64,000 bases of DNA from Nymphaea colorata (GCF_008831285.2 NC_045139.1:10822704-10886703), one strand, 5' to 3'. Positions 37,572 to 49,447 are shown, numbered from the stretch's first letter. Numbers and translations: made by a program. Notes: a model not told the origin generated them from the letters alone.

Positions 37572-38309
37572 GGAGCCGTTTGATGCACAGAAAAAATCTT
37601 GCATCGGGGGGGAATTTACCCCGGTGAGTGGTATGTGCATCAAACGCCGCAAAACTTCACCTACAAAATGTGTACGATGACGGTAAAATTCACCTGCAAA
37701 AAAGTCCGACCTCAGAGCTCGTATTTTTTACTGCAGATTTTTTGAGAGCCATTAGGGCTCTCAAAAAAATCTTGTTTTCTCTCCTCTTTCCCCTCTGTCG
37801 CCTCTTCCCCTCTCCTCTCTTGGTCTCTCGTTCTTCTCTTCTCTCGCTCTCTCCTTCCTCTCCTCTCTTGCTCTCTTGCTCTGTCGTTCCTCTCTTCTCT
37901 GGCTCTCTCTTTCTTCACACGCATGCCTTCAGGCACCATCTTCAACAGGAAATTTCTGTTCTTCCCTCTTGGCTGCTCCTTTACTCAGGTTTATCGGTAT
38001 ATGGCGATTTCTCATTTTGGAAGATCTTCCAATCAGTTTCCACGTGAAATTGGAGAACAAAAAAAAAAACAACTACAACGGTCTTGAAAAAAGTCTCTCA
38101 TATATTTTACTATATGCATCAAACATGGTTAATTTTAACCTGCAAAAAACTATCATGTGTATCAAATAGGATTAATTTTACCATGCAAAAAACTACCATG
38201 TCATCAAACAAGACTTCATATTGGAAGAGGAAAAAATTTCATCCCGTATCTTTTTCCAGCATTTTTTTTTCATAGTGAATTTACCACTTCCTTGTCATCA
38301 AATGGGGCC
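37572..38309. mobile_element. MITE, probable PIF/Harbinger type, TSD TTA
   Basis: The left end GGAGCCGTTTGATGCACA pairs with the right end TGTCATCAAATGGGGCC as an imperfect ~18-bp inverted repeat. TTA stands on both sides (37,569-37,571 and 38,310-38,312), the duplication expected of PIF/Harbinger. The 738-bp interior holds further copies of CATCAAA-containing motifs and a pyrimidine-rich block at 37,755-37,920. No transposase. Confidence 0.7.
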
Positions 38310-38312
38310 TTA

Positions 38313-39030
38313 AAGTTATATAGAATCTAACTTAAAAGAAGTCGAAGTCACTCTTTTGTCAGTCTTGAAAAGACTTGTGGAGAAACTTTGCAATATTGGT
38401 ACTAAAGACATAAAATCTAAGTCAGATCGGTATTTTAATATGGTTCACGTGCCTGTGTAGCTTAATTTTAAACTTCCGTACTTTGTAGATTGAACTGATC
38501 TGCTTAATTTTACTTTCTTTAGATTTTTTTTACTCAGTTTTTATTTTGTTTTGACAGTTATTGTTCATTAACATGTAATGTTTTTATTTAAATCACTTGC
38601 TTATTTAAATGTTGCTTTCATTTTGTGTTTTTTTTTATGCTATTTTGCATAGATATATGCATATATGTATCCAGTGGTACCCCTTTATTTGTATTTCCTA
38701 AAGTTCATGTAACTCTACAAGGATGGATGTGGGAATGTTGCAGGTTAACCTGAGAGAACTAGGAATTATGACACGAATGGCAGAAACACCAACGAATCCA
38801 GCTGGGCAAAAACCATGCCTTCCATCAATGCATTTTGTCAACAATCTTTACACCTATAGAGTGTTCCACCATTGTAGTAAGAGAAACGAAAGATAAATAA
38901 CAGTGCAAGCTAAATAGTAAAAATGTTATGTAATATTCGGAGAAAATCATGCCCAACCAACAATTTGGTCATACTAAACAAATACACTGGCCAACTAAAA
39001 TAACGCAGTATGTGTGGTGTTTGGGTTTAA
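38313..39030. other. AT-rich intergenic stretch
   Basis: No gene or recognisable element seen. Confidence 0.4.
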
Positions 39031-39038
39031 AATCATAC

Positions 39039-39160
39039 CCAATCAACAATACGAATTCCTCGGCCTGATGGTTGATCGATAATATGCATTTTGCCAGAAA
39101 ATAAGTTCTAGCAGCACAACTCCAAAACTATATACATCGCTCTTCTTATTTGGAAATTTG
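39039..39160 (-). pseudogene. Orphan receptor-kinase exon fragment
   Basis: The minus strand reads [19 protein letters not shown] and then, after one extra T, continues as HIIDQPSGRGIRIVDW up to a preserved GTATG donor. It corresponds to exon 14 of the receptor kinase at 8,183-24,668 (subdomains IX-X), with the same exon end. No neighbouring kinase exons were found within the next kilobase on either side. The frameshift and isolation make it a relic of a second RLK-I gene, not an alternative exon. Confidence 0.85.
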
Positions 39161-39570
39161 AATGGCAAATGAAGGCAATCCAGGCCTTGCTTCATGGTAA
39201 TCACAAAATTTGTAAATGTGAGGGCCACACTAGGTGAAATTCTTATCTCGGCCACCAGAAGCCTTCGTAAAAGAACAGGGGAAGATGGTGAAAACACATT
39301 CTTGGCGAGAGTCCGGTCAGCAATGGCAGCGGCTCCGGCGGGGAGAGAGAGAGGGGGTGGGTTTGATCGGAGAGGGGGAGAAAGCGTCCCAGTTATTTGT
39401 CGAACTTTTGCTTTCTTTCAAATTTTAGTGACATGATATGACGAGTGTTGCACTCAGACTCACCCAATCACATAAATAAGGCGCTATCACTAATTGTCGT
39501 CTCCTTTTAAATTAACTAGCGAGTGAAAAGTGTCCAGGTAACGGCAACCCCTCTTCCCCTCCCTCATCCC

Positions 39571-39682
39571 CTAAGGATGTCATCCTATTTAAATCAGATA
39601 TCCCGTTCTGAAAAAAAATGGATATGAAAAAAATTTGATATCTGCTTAAGAAATTGGATCGGATTCAGATTTAACAAACAAC

Positions 39683-39727
<45 letters not shown>

Positions 39728-39999
39728 ATCTGATTGGAGTTGGATTCAGAACGGATTGTTTTAGATAAATATCCAATATCTAATGCTCTTATATTTTGAA
39801 AATCAGCTGAGTTCAGTTCAAAATTCAGATTCAGATATGAATGTAAAAGTTGGATTTGGATGAGATTCAGAACGTGAAAATCAGATTTCAAATTCGGGTA
39901 TAACTTCTATTCACTCGGATCCGAATACGTGAATATCTAGAAAAACAGATATAGTTAAAAAGCATATCTAATTCAAACCCGATTCATTGACATCCCTAA
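39571..39999. mobile_element. GATGTCAAT-family TIR element
   Basis: Begins CTAAGGATGTCATCC and ends GATTCATTGACATCCCTAA. The interior has GGATTCAGAT/ATCTGATT motifs and an AT microsatellite at 39,686-39,726. Third well-preserved member of the family in this window. Confidence 0.6.
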
Positions 40000-40386
40000 T
40001 TCCCTCTCCTTATCCCTGAGGTCCAAGGTTGCAATGAAGCCTAATCAGAAGTTGGTGCACCATCAATTTGGTGCTGCACTCCATCCTATATGGCTGCCTA
40101 CAAGAACAAAACTGATGATGTGAGGCCTTTACACCAATCAACCTGTCCAACTACATTATGCCTCTTGTGACAAGTGATTGGCTAGTGCCGGTCTTCCGAA
40201 CATTAGGTCCTTGCACTCACTGCTGCCGGTCTTCTGATAATATGTATACCTGTGGACCATGTCGGATGTGTACCCACTATCCACTCATGCATATTCTGAT
40301 TGCATTCATCTAATTCAGATTTTGCTTCCAGGATTTATGGCTGCCTGGTGCATGTGAACTTTATTCATGTAGGCATGTCGAGACTT
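40000..40386. other. Intergenic between TIR element and NAT duplication
   Basis: No gene seen. The segment shared with 2,814-5,579 begins near 40,387 (ACATGG..TGCACATTAAAGC). Confidence 0.4.
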
Positions 40387-41019
40387 AAACATGGTTTGCA
40401 CATTAAAGCAATGACAGGCTCCTGCTCTCAACAAAAGTTTACAAGTGGTTGGAGATGTTGCATGCATATTTGGCAACTCATGCCATAGTCTTCATTGAAC
40501 AAATTTGCCTTCATATAGAATATTCTACTGTTAAACTATCATGCACATGGAGCCGCTGGAGAAGCAATGCTGGCCGACACAATCAGCATATCAGTTGCAG
40601 TCATTGAAGGAAGCAGTTGGAGATGGAAGTCATGAGCACATTATGTAATATGTCAGACTTTTTCAGGTTGGTTATCCATATAAAAAATGTCCAAACACAA
40701 ATTTTTATCTGGAGTTGAACATATTCTGGACATGTTAGGCGTTCAAAAGAATGTGGATCTTGATTCAGAGGCAAGGTCAAGATTTTAATTGCTGCATGCA
40801 TTTAATTGTTTATATTATGCTACAACAGAGAATTTCCTTCAGTCTGTTATTGTATCTAAAAACTGTATCTAGAAACTCAAAATGATTAAAGAGAAGCACT
40901 AAACAATTAGATAAGCGGATTGTAAGCAGGGATCTCTTTCATTTCAATTGACTGAACAAGATATTCAAGTAGGAGCAAGAGATTGCTTTCTGTGAACTGG
41001 GAAATCAGCCTTACAACTT

Positions 41020-44000
41020 TCATCCTGGTGGAAAAAACCTGTTAAGATTACATGGTAACGTATAAAATTCTTCATTCCTAGTGTCTCCTCTGAAACTTCT
41101 GAACTTTGCCCACCATGGCATTCCTCTATCTTTCTCTGACATGTCAACATCAATTGTGTTGTCCAAGAAGATAGCAACTATCGATGCGATAATTGGCGGG
41201 GAAGAGAACAGTGTGTTAAGGATGCAGTTGAACTGAAAAGATGCAAAAGTTCAGTCAGTTGTAGGTTTATTCTTTCATGTTAACGCAGCAATTAGTGACC
41301 AAGATTCTTACCCAGCTTGCCTTAGTGTGAACAGGACCGTGTCGAGTTGAAAGCCAGGTTTGGTTAAAATACTGGGGAATTGATAAGCCCAGAAACAAGG
41401 AGAGTCCAGATATGAACATATTCCTCATCGAATTCATGTTGGTAAACTGAAGGAATGACAGTCCAAGTGAAGCTGCAGAAATGAAAGGCAATGTCACTGC
41501 TGCATTAGTTTTTAGATCAATGTATTATGTCCCAACAATCTGAGATGGAGTTGCTGGATTGTGCCGTTTTCAGTTTTAAGCTTATATTGATGGTGTTCCA
41601 TGTCAAGTGGGACCTCATTTCATGAAGCTCTTTCCTGTTTTAAATTTTTAATCTTCCTATTATGTTTGTTATCCTGGAATTTGGCTTACCTAGCAGACCA
41701 AATAGGACACAGTAAAGTGCGGCAAATATTGGGAAAGGTATAGATGCAAAAACTGCCCCAAATTTTCCTGCAGCGAAGAAAATTAACTGAACTCAAGAAC
41801 TGGCATGTCAACATAGTATACGTGCATATGTTTTATGGTTTTATTTACCTAAGACTGAGAATAAGATCATGAATCCAGCTGACACTTGGACTACCCTGCG
41901 GCTTCCAACCCGAGATAACCCAAGAAGGCCAATATTCTCCCTGAAATCAGTTGGAGACAAGGCAAAAAGTTAATTTTCTTTGTACAATGGATTCCCTAGT
42001 CAATTTGGTAGCAATTTACATACACAGACACTGTGGAGCCAGTGAAGGATCCAAATAGCCCATCAAGCAATACGCCTATGCCCTACGGAATTTTGGATGA
42101 GCATCATCAGAAACTTGTCAGAAAACAGCAAAAATTAAGCAAATAGATATCTCTGCATCAGAAAGCAACAAAACAATCACTATAAAATGTGCAAAAGAAA
42201 AGGCTATCAAACATTGCAAGAATAAGAATCACGATAAAATCATGATTACTTAAGACTTAGTTCTATTGTAAGATCCTCAAATCACAGATTATATTTGAAG
42301 CTTTGGTTTGTGAAATATCATCAGTTTCTTTGAGATAAACTAATGTCTAACCAACAGAGGTTGAGTACTAGAGAGACTATAAAATAACTCGAGGTTTCCG
42401 CACTTTCAGTGCTCAACTTAGTGCTTGCTACCTGCCAGCCTATTCCACGACTAAGAACATGTGCAGGAGGTGGAGTGGCCATGGCAAATCTTGATGCTGC
42501 AATATAAGAGCCTGTCGACTGCATGAAATTGATTAACTGAGATTGGTTCTCTGCCTTCAACAAGCAGCCTGGGTCAAGAATCAAGAACTCAAAAGTTGCT
42601 TCAAAGCTTACCTCCATCAGGGAAACCAGCACCCCAGCCATTATAGCAAAAGTATGACCTGCATTAAAAGTAGGCGCACCCCATTGTAGAGGATAAGGAA
42701 ATTTGATCCTGCATATAATCATTGTTCAACATGACCATATGATCAATGTGACCACCTTTTCAAGTAATCTTGCACTTGATATGGGATAATAATTTAAATT
42801 CTGAAATGCAAGTGCATTCCCTACTGCATTTTCATGAAGTAGAAGAGTGGAGAGATTTTCTGGCCATGATTACCATGGAGCAGAGGATATCAGACGAGCT
42901 TTGTCTGTGCAACAGTGGGCTTGAGTTTTCTCCGATGCATGTCTGTACGCTCCAGCAGCAGTTAACAGTTGAGCATATGCCCATATAATGCTAATGCTTA
43001 GAAGAACACTAAACCTCTCAAACACAGGTTCATCTTTCCATGTTTTGATATTTTTCAGGCGCTGAATCAAAGGAACATCATGTCAGCTTGTCTGCAAAAG
43101 ATGAGAAAGATTTCTTTCCCAAGAAGCATCTTAAGAGCATACCAGACATAAGACAATGACTGTAATAAGCATGGGTATGCCAATTTCCACACAATTGCCC
43201 ACCTAGAAAAAGTAAGTCCCGATATTTTAGATTGTGAACATGTATGGAACTAGTTTTCTTCAATTTCTTGTGAGAGTATCTGTTAATTACCACTGGAAAG
43301 CCGTGATCAAGTAGGCCGAGACCAAGCAAGCAGATGACAGGAGACATGGATAATGGACTGAAATATCTGCAGAAAAATTCATATCATTAACTGATGCACG
43401 GAGCGAGGAGCATCAGAGGAGCATCATTCCAGGAATAGTTTGAAAGCAAGAATAGCAGAACTGTGAAAATATTCCCCATATCTGGCTGAACCCAAGTATT
43501 ATCTGCAAGCTTGAGGCAATTATCATTGCTCCTTGGACTGCTCGAATTGTATGCAAGAACCGCTGGGAAAATTGAACAATAAACATTTCAGGTGATGTCC
43601 GACAAAAAAGGTGCTGATGAGATTGCCTTACGAACTTACAATGTTTGGATCAGGAATTCTTTGTAGTGTTGAATCCCTAATGATGGTCACGATGGGTATC
43701 ACGAAAGCATATGAACCACCAAGAACTGTTGGCAGACGAGTTCCAAACAATGTTTGTAGGAGTGTTTTGATACCAGCGACGAACAATAAGGTCTGTATAA
43801 TATTTGCTTTATCACTCTGGATAGTATTAATTTCTGATTAGTCCGCTGGGTTTGGGTCTTATAACCACAATGTAACAAAACAAGTTAAGATTTATGCTCA
43901 CATCGTTTCCTCCCATGAGGGGGACCAGCAACGATGGCAGCATCACAGAAGTTCCTAGCATCACAATGTAATGCTGAAATGCCAGAATTATTACATGATC

Positions 44001-44830
44001 TGCAAACACAAAAAAAAAAAAAAAAATCTTGACGTTAATTAAGAGTGAAGTTCAAATATACCAAACTTTTATCTAGCTCATCTTTACTAGTAGGAGTGCT
44101 TACTTTCTTCAATTACCATTGTCTAACTCGTTAATTGAGTTAATGAAACATGTTTTTAGAGGAAGTGCCATCATTTCACAGTGGAAGCACGGTCTGCCTG
44201 ACAGCAGGACCTGCCAGTTATTTTCTTCCCTATGCTTTTGTGTTATAAAATTAACTATGTTAATAAAGCATTACCATGCAAAATTGGTTTTGTTACTTCC
44301 ATGTTGCTTAGCTGGGTGCATTTTGTTATAATGAGAAACAGAAATGACTGGGAAACAGGGTTATCTTGCTGGCAGGTTTGCAGAAGAAGAGCACCATTAT
44401 CGGTCTCAAATTCTGTGGTTGCACTGCCGCACGGATGACATGGAAATGGCACAAAATACATGGACAAGACGACATATGGAGAAGGCCACAAGGGACAGAG
44501 AGAGGAATTTTGAAGGTCAACAAGGAGGTGGTCAATGTTAATGAAACAAACATTCAACATTGAAATAAGGAAAGAAAAAATGAATTCTCATGGCTGAGTG
44601 GCATGAAGTGTATGCAGGATTTGTGTGAACAAAAATACAATGGACTAGCCTGCTCTTAACTGTTTTAAATCTATAATACGGTCAGCTACAGTTCTTTCAG
44701 CATCCAGTCGTGTTCATATCAACTTCTAGCAGTGTCAAAGATTATCCTACTCACCCCATGGAGGATTTGAATCAATGCAGAATGCCAAGTCTGTTAGTTG
44801 CTCCTGTGGAGGGTGGCTTATTTCTGCCAT
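41020..44830 (-). CDS. Nucleobase-ascorbate transporter (NAT/NCS2 family), 14 exons, intact
   Basis: Multi-pass membrane permease; the family moves nucleobases such as xanthine, uric acid and uracil with protons. Minus-strand exons: 44,755-44,830; 43,902-43,999; 43,640-43,816; 43,462-43,562; 43,291-43,366; 43,143-43,202; 42,874-43,061; 42,612-42,708; 42,432-42,518; 42,024-42,082; 41,849-41,940; 41,690-41,767; 41,312-41,472; 41,020-41,232. All splice sites are GT-AG and the sum is 1,563 bp (520 aa), the usual length of Arabidopsis NAT1/NAT2-like proteins. Start MAEISHPPQEQ is the conserved N-terminus of that clade. The QH motif is at 34-35, a TM8 glutamate at E291, the NAT signature ENIGLLGLSR at 341-350, and the end is NLNRFFPPG. 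The family signature has T where this has S349. Exon 7 is taken to start at 43,061, which avoids an in-frame TGA just upstream. Substrate cannot be told from sequence. Confidence 0.93.
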
Positions 44831-46180
44831 CAGATTCTTGGACAATCTTCAAATCCGCAGCTCAATGTCTACAAACAGCATTTTTGAATCATCATGATCC
44901 TCAAACTTCTGAGAGACTGAGACTGTGGCCTTACAGATTGGTTAGCTTCCGTTGAGGGGCTGACCATGCGCACAATTTGCGACGAACACTGGATGGCAGA
45001 CAGAAAGCATGGATACAGTGGAGAGACGCCTTCCTAAGCCTAGAACCGGATGGCTGAAATCAGAGAACAGTTCTGAAGGTGGAGAGAGAAAAAGAAGCCA
45101 AGAAAAGCCACTCTTTCATAAGAAAAGGTCATTTCCCTAGTGTAAAAGAGCTAGCCTTTTGTGATGCTCTCTTGTGTAAGAAGGAACAAAACTTTAGCAC
45201 AGAGAGAAAGTCACAATGAAAAAGAGGAAAGTGAAGGAACCTACTAATATTCCTCTCTTTGGGCCGATGCTTAATCCAAAAATCCAATGCACCACAGAAC
45301 AGAAAGGTCTTTACTCTTTACATTGTTACAAATTACAATAAAGTTATAAACTAAACAACAATAGAAATCAAACTCTGGAAATGTAAAAATTGCCAATCCT
45401 GTCTGTTATCGATAAATGAAATGTCGCATCTCCATACAAACCAGTTTAATGAATCCTGCATTAAATATGGACTTATGTCATACGATAGCCCAGACTTCGT
45501 AAGCCATAGCCTACTCCATATGGTTTCTACGTGGTAGATATGGTCCACGCGCGGAGAGAATCAATACCCATAAAAACAAGAAGTTGGTGCCATTGTTATG
45601 GAAGTTTACAGAGGCCCAAAATAAGGAACCGACCCCTCTTTCATTATCATTCAAGATGTGATTGATGTGAAGAAACGAAAGGCTATGGAGTCCTGTTTCC
45701 TGAGCAGTCTCAGAGACTAGCAATTAAACACAGAGGACGGGATTCATGTCCTTACCGAATGAAGATTGAATTAATTGTGAGAACACCTGAAACTCGTCTG
45801 CTGGCTGCAATTCAACGATAAATGCAGGTCAGAGGCTTAGAGGCTGATATGATGTTCATCTGCCGTCTTGTTCAATATTTACTTTTCCATTAAGGCCAGT
45901 GGTTGAGGAACCATAAAAGCTAGCCTTGGGGATTTCAAATTTCTCGGTTATGTTGTCGGGAACGTAACCGTTATAGAGGAAATAACCGTTAGATTTGGGT
46001 TGTATTTCGGTTATATGAAGAACTGAAAGAAGTTGGGAGGTGGATTATTGCATGTCTTTTCTGAGGGTCGCCTGTTCTTTGGCCACTCGAATCAGTCTTA
46101 GTTGGATACCATGGCTGATTTGGGTAAGATCTGGTTTGGTTTGTTTGGTCAAAGTGTGGTTCTCGTAGATGAGCCACCTT
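44831..46180. other. Upstream region of the NAT gene
   Basis: Likely holds its 5' UTR and promoter; a possible 5' UTR acceptor (TGCTGTTTGTAG on the minus strand) lies about 50 nt upstream of the ATG. Around 45,964-46,015 the motif AACCGTTA occurs twice and CGGTTA once more, a small cluster of MYB-type sites. No other gene is recognised. Confidence 0.35.
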
Positions 46181-46184
46181 AGAT

Positions 46185-47045
46185 GGGTTCACTGCCATCA
46201 ACATGATCTTTAGCCAATCTTTGTAGCGATGTATAAATAGTTCGGATCGACTAAATACATGATAAATCTATCTCGATCCGGCCAAGAAAAACCAAACCCT
46301 AGAAGTCATATGTAAATATTTTATATCTTCATGTTATAGACAAGTTTATTTTAGGTTGATCAGTCGTCACTAACCTGATATTTAGCCACTCTCTTAGTAA
46401 TTTAAAGAGTATGGATCAGGTTAATATAAGAGAAATTGGAAAACTAACAGCCGGAAGAGGCTCAAAATCATATCTAAACCATTCATATATCTACTGAAGA
46501 TTGGGTCTTGCAGATGGGCTGGTGGCCATCAACCTGATGTTTTAGCCACTGTTGCCGGACGCATTGAACAGTGTGGATCGAATAAAACCTTCAGACTTGA
46601 GAGAACAGTCTGGGTGCAGCCGAAAAAATAAAGCCTGGATGAGTCATCTCAGGTTCGGGGTGAGCAGGAGGGAACTCCACTGCTCAGGTGAGAGGCGAAG
46701 CACCCTCCCTGCTGCTGGGGTCTAGAGCTGCATCCGGACTTGAGTGGACTTATATGTACTCGCTTGAAGGTAGAGCCTACTACTTTTTACGGTCAACAAG
46801 AGTAGCATCCACATAAATCAAACTAACGACTGGGCAGCTCGACCGGCTACATTACAAAAAAGAGGAAGTTTGCCAGGTAGGCGTCAAACCTACGACCTGC
46901 TGTGCCCACTGAGGTACACACGCCAGGTTGATTAGTGGTCACTAACTTGAGTTTTAGGCACTCTCTTGCCAATTTAAATAGTTAGGGTTGGGTTAATACA
47001 TGAGAAATTGAACCCAGTTCAGCCAAAACAACCTCGGAATCTTAG
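46185..47045 (+). repeat. Four degenerate copies of a ~115-bp dispersed repeat
   Basis: Copies start near 46,190, 46,360, 46,527 and 46,933. Shared landmarks in order: GTGGTCACTAACCTGATTTT, TTAGCCACTCT, AATTTAAATAGT.TGGATC, GGTTAATACATGAGAAATTG and CAGCC.AAA. The first three are spaced about 170 bp apart. No coding potential; identity unknown. Confidence 0.6.
46855..46925 (-). mobile_element. tRNA-related SINE-like fragment
   Basis: The minus strand carries an A-box-like TACCTCAGTGGGC followed by a B-box-like GTAGGTTTGACGCC, then a T-rich run. This is the layout of a tRNA-derived SINE head. It does not fold into a complete tRNA, so it is not called as a gene. Confidence 0.4.
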
Positions 47046-47154
47046 CAAAATATTTCAATATTGGTTAACTGGGGAATTTAGTTAGTATTGTTTGGTGAAA
47101 GTAAGCAAATGAGCCATATCATGACTCTCTATACATGAGTTGCCTCTTGCGGCC

Positions 47155-47392
47155 TTGCCCAAAGGGCTTGGCATAGCTGGTTGGGCTAGCGGCTAGCGGG
47201 CAGCCGGCCACGAGTTAAAAATCCTAATGGTGCTGGCTTCTTGTGAATGTCAAAGCATGCCAAGACCATGGAAAAAAAAGAACAGAAAGGGGTGTAGAAT
47301 GGCCTTGGGAGTTTTATGCCTCTGGTGAGCCGCAAAGTCTCTGAGCCCGGGGTGGTTTCTCTCAAGTAAAATAAAGAAAAAAAAAGTTATGG
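47155..47392 (+). mobile_element. tRNA-derived SINE
   Basis: A-box-like TGGCATAGCTGG at 47,169-47,180, B-box-like GAGTTAAAAATCC at 47,212-47,224, a body with GAGCCGCAAAGTCTCTGAGC, and an A-rich tail at about 47,370-47,390. Spacing of the two internal pol III boxes fits. Boundaries are approximate. Confidence 0.55.
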
Positions 47393-48084
47393 GTTGGAGA
47401 AAAAATCCATAAAAAACTGAAGAAAATTAAAAATTCAATACCAAGTGAGTGAAAAAAAAATAATAATAAAGCTTTTGAGTTGGAAATCAGCAAGCCTGAG
47501 TTTCTTATGCGTTTAGAAAAAGACTAACCATCTAGGGGAGGCGAGACTTCTTTTGTTCCATGCACACAAGCAGGAGGAAGAAGGCAGCTTCTTGACATGC
47601 CTTTTCATGGAGAATATTATATTACAGCAACATGCTTTTTTTTTAAACTTTGTAATGGAGAATATTGTGGGTGCCATATCTTTCTGTCTAACAACGCATA
47701 TATCCATAGAATCTTCCACATGACAGCACAGAAAGCTATCACTCACCCCTACTTAAATTCCAGACGCGGTGGCTTCTTGTCCTTCTTATTTGCTACAAAT
47801 TGCATCCTGCTGTTTGAGTGATTCGGTCTTTAGGAGGTTCCCTTGCTTTGTTGACGCGAAACAAAGTGTTAAAATGGAGCGGGACATCTCAAACAGTGTA
47901 TGAAGGCATGTGCACTTCCATTGCTACGGTCATTTGGGTGTTCAGTTTACTCCGAATTGGATCATATGCTAATAGTTTCTACTCAGGAACCTTACATGAC
48001 ACATTTTTCCTTTAGAATCAAATCTTGTCCGTCTTTATTGCTTACGAAAGCCTTCTCACTTTGTGCACATATTGTGGTGTCCCC

Positions 48085-48140
<56 letters not shown>

Positions 48141-49447
48141 TATATTTATATATATATACCATTTGTGGATTTCTTCATCTGAATTTGAACGAAGGAATCC
48201 TCTAACTTCTCATAGTACACCGCTTGATGCATTACATCAGGTGACTATGAATGGACGGCGTCCAAAACGGCGAGAGGATTTTAGCATTTATATAAATATA
48301 TAAATATATGTAGTTAACATTTAAAAGTCTGTTGCTAGAAAATGATGACAACAAAAGCATTCGTGATGGTTTGTAGTGTAGCAACAATACATGGTACTTT
48401 TATCAACAATTCATGTTGCCTTTCAGTTACAAAATTTGATTTTTTCTACTATATATGTATATACAAATAGAAATGTATTGGCTACTGGATATTGCTGGAT
48501 GAATTATTTCAAAAAAGCGTCAATTGTTGAAAACCGTCATAGGTGCATTAGGAACAGTTTTTGTTGGACCATGATCTTTCAAAGTTTTTAATAGTGGTTT
48601 TTGGGTTTTGCGGCAGTTGTCTTCTTTAATCCATCTGGATATATATATATATATATATATATATGTGAGGACTATGTGAATTGGTTTATGAGTTAATTCG
48701 ATGAACTTAAACATGTAAAGTTTCTTCTTTAAAATAAAAAACAAGTTGTCACTAGATTAAAAAACAATAACAAGTTTACACGTGATTCATTGTAAACTAT
48801 CATGATGATTAAATGGGATCAGTTTACACAGTTTCCATACATTTAAACAATTCAGATACTTTGTGAACTCATACGAGAAACTAGATCGTGGCAACCCATG
48901 GGTACAACTCTATCTTTCTTTATTTTTTGCTAAATGTGAAAAACGTTACATTCAGTGAGAAAGAAATAGAAATAGTAGTTAGTATAGTATATCATGTTTG
49001 TTTTTTAGTAATTGAATTGATATATATATATATATGAAAATTGAATGTTGACATCTACTAATATATATTGACAATTTAAATTTTAAATTTATTTCCCTAC
49101 TCATTAAATGTTGTTATTTTTAAAAAAATATTGTGATGGAAGCATATATATATATAAATATAGCCAACCGTCGGTGTCATGTTGTATAAAAGCTACGAAC
49201 TAGTGTACAAATGGAAGGACAAGGATATATATTTCCATACTTTTTTGAAGCTGAGGTTACATCTCCATGAATGCACTTAGGGTTGCACATATTTCAATTC
49301 GCCGAATCTTTTTCGGGTGCAATGCATGTCAGCTTTTACCTACAGTTCACCCCAAATCAAACAAAAGAAATTATTTCAAGAGATATTTTATCTTTTCAAC
49401 ATTCATTATGCCCGGTCATAGCAAGGAAATAAATAATCCAACTTAAA
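47393..49447. other. AT-rich intergenic stretch with microsatellites
   Basis: No gene recognised. Holds the CT/CA/TA compound microsatellite at 48,083-48,158 and TA runs at about 48,640-48,664 and 49,020-49,036. Confidence 0.4.
48083..48158. repeat. Compound (CT)n(CA)n(TA)n microsatellite
   Basis: A CT run passes directly into a CA run and then an AT-rich TA run, about 75 bp in all. Confidence 0.95.

Noticed and set aside
43062-43090. In-frame TGA at the start of NAT exon 7
   Set aside because: A better acceptor (CCTTTGATTCAG) just downstream gives RLKNIKTW directly after VLCL, matching the family length.
46855-46925. Possible tRNA gene (A- and B-box-like motifs)
   Set aside because: No complete cloverleaf can be formed; better explained as a SINE head or remnant.
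48749-48765. CACTAGATTAAAAAAC as the left end partner of the CACTA fragment at 52,896
   Set aside because: Similarity to the right end is weak and no subterminal motif array follows it.
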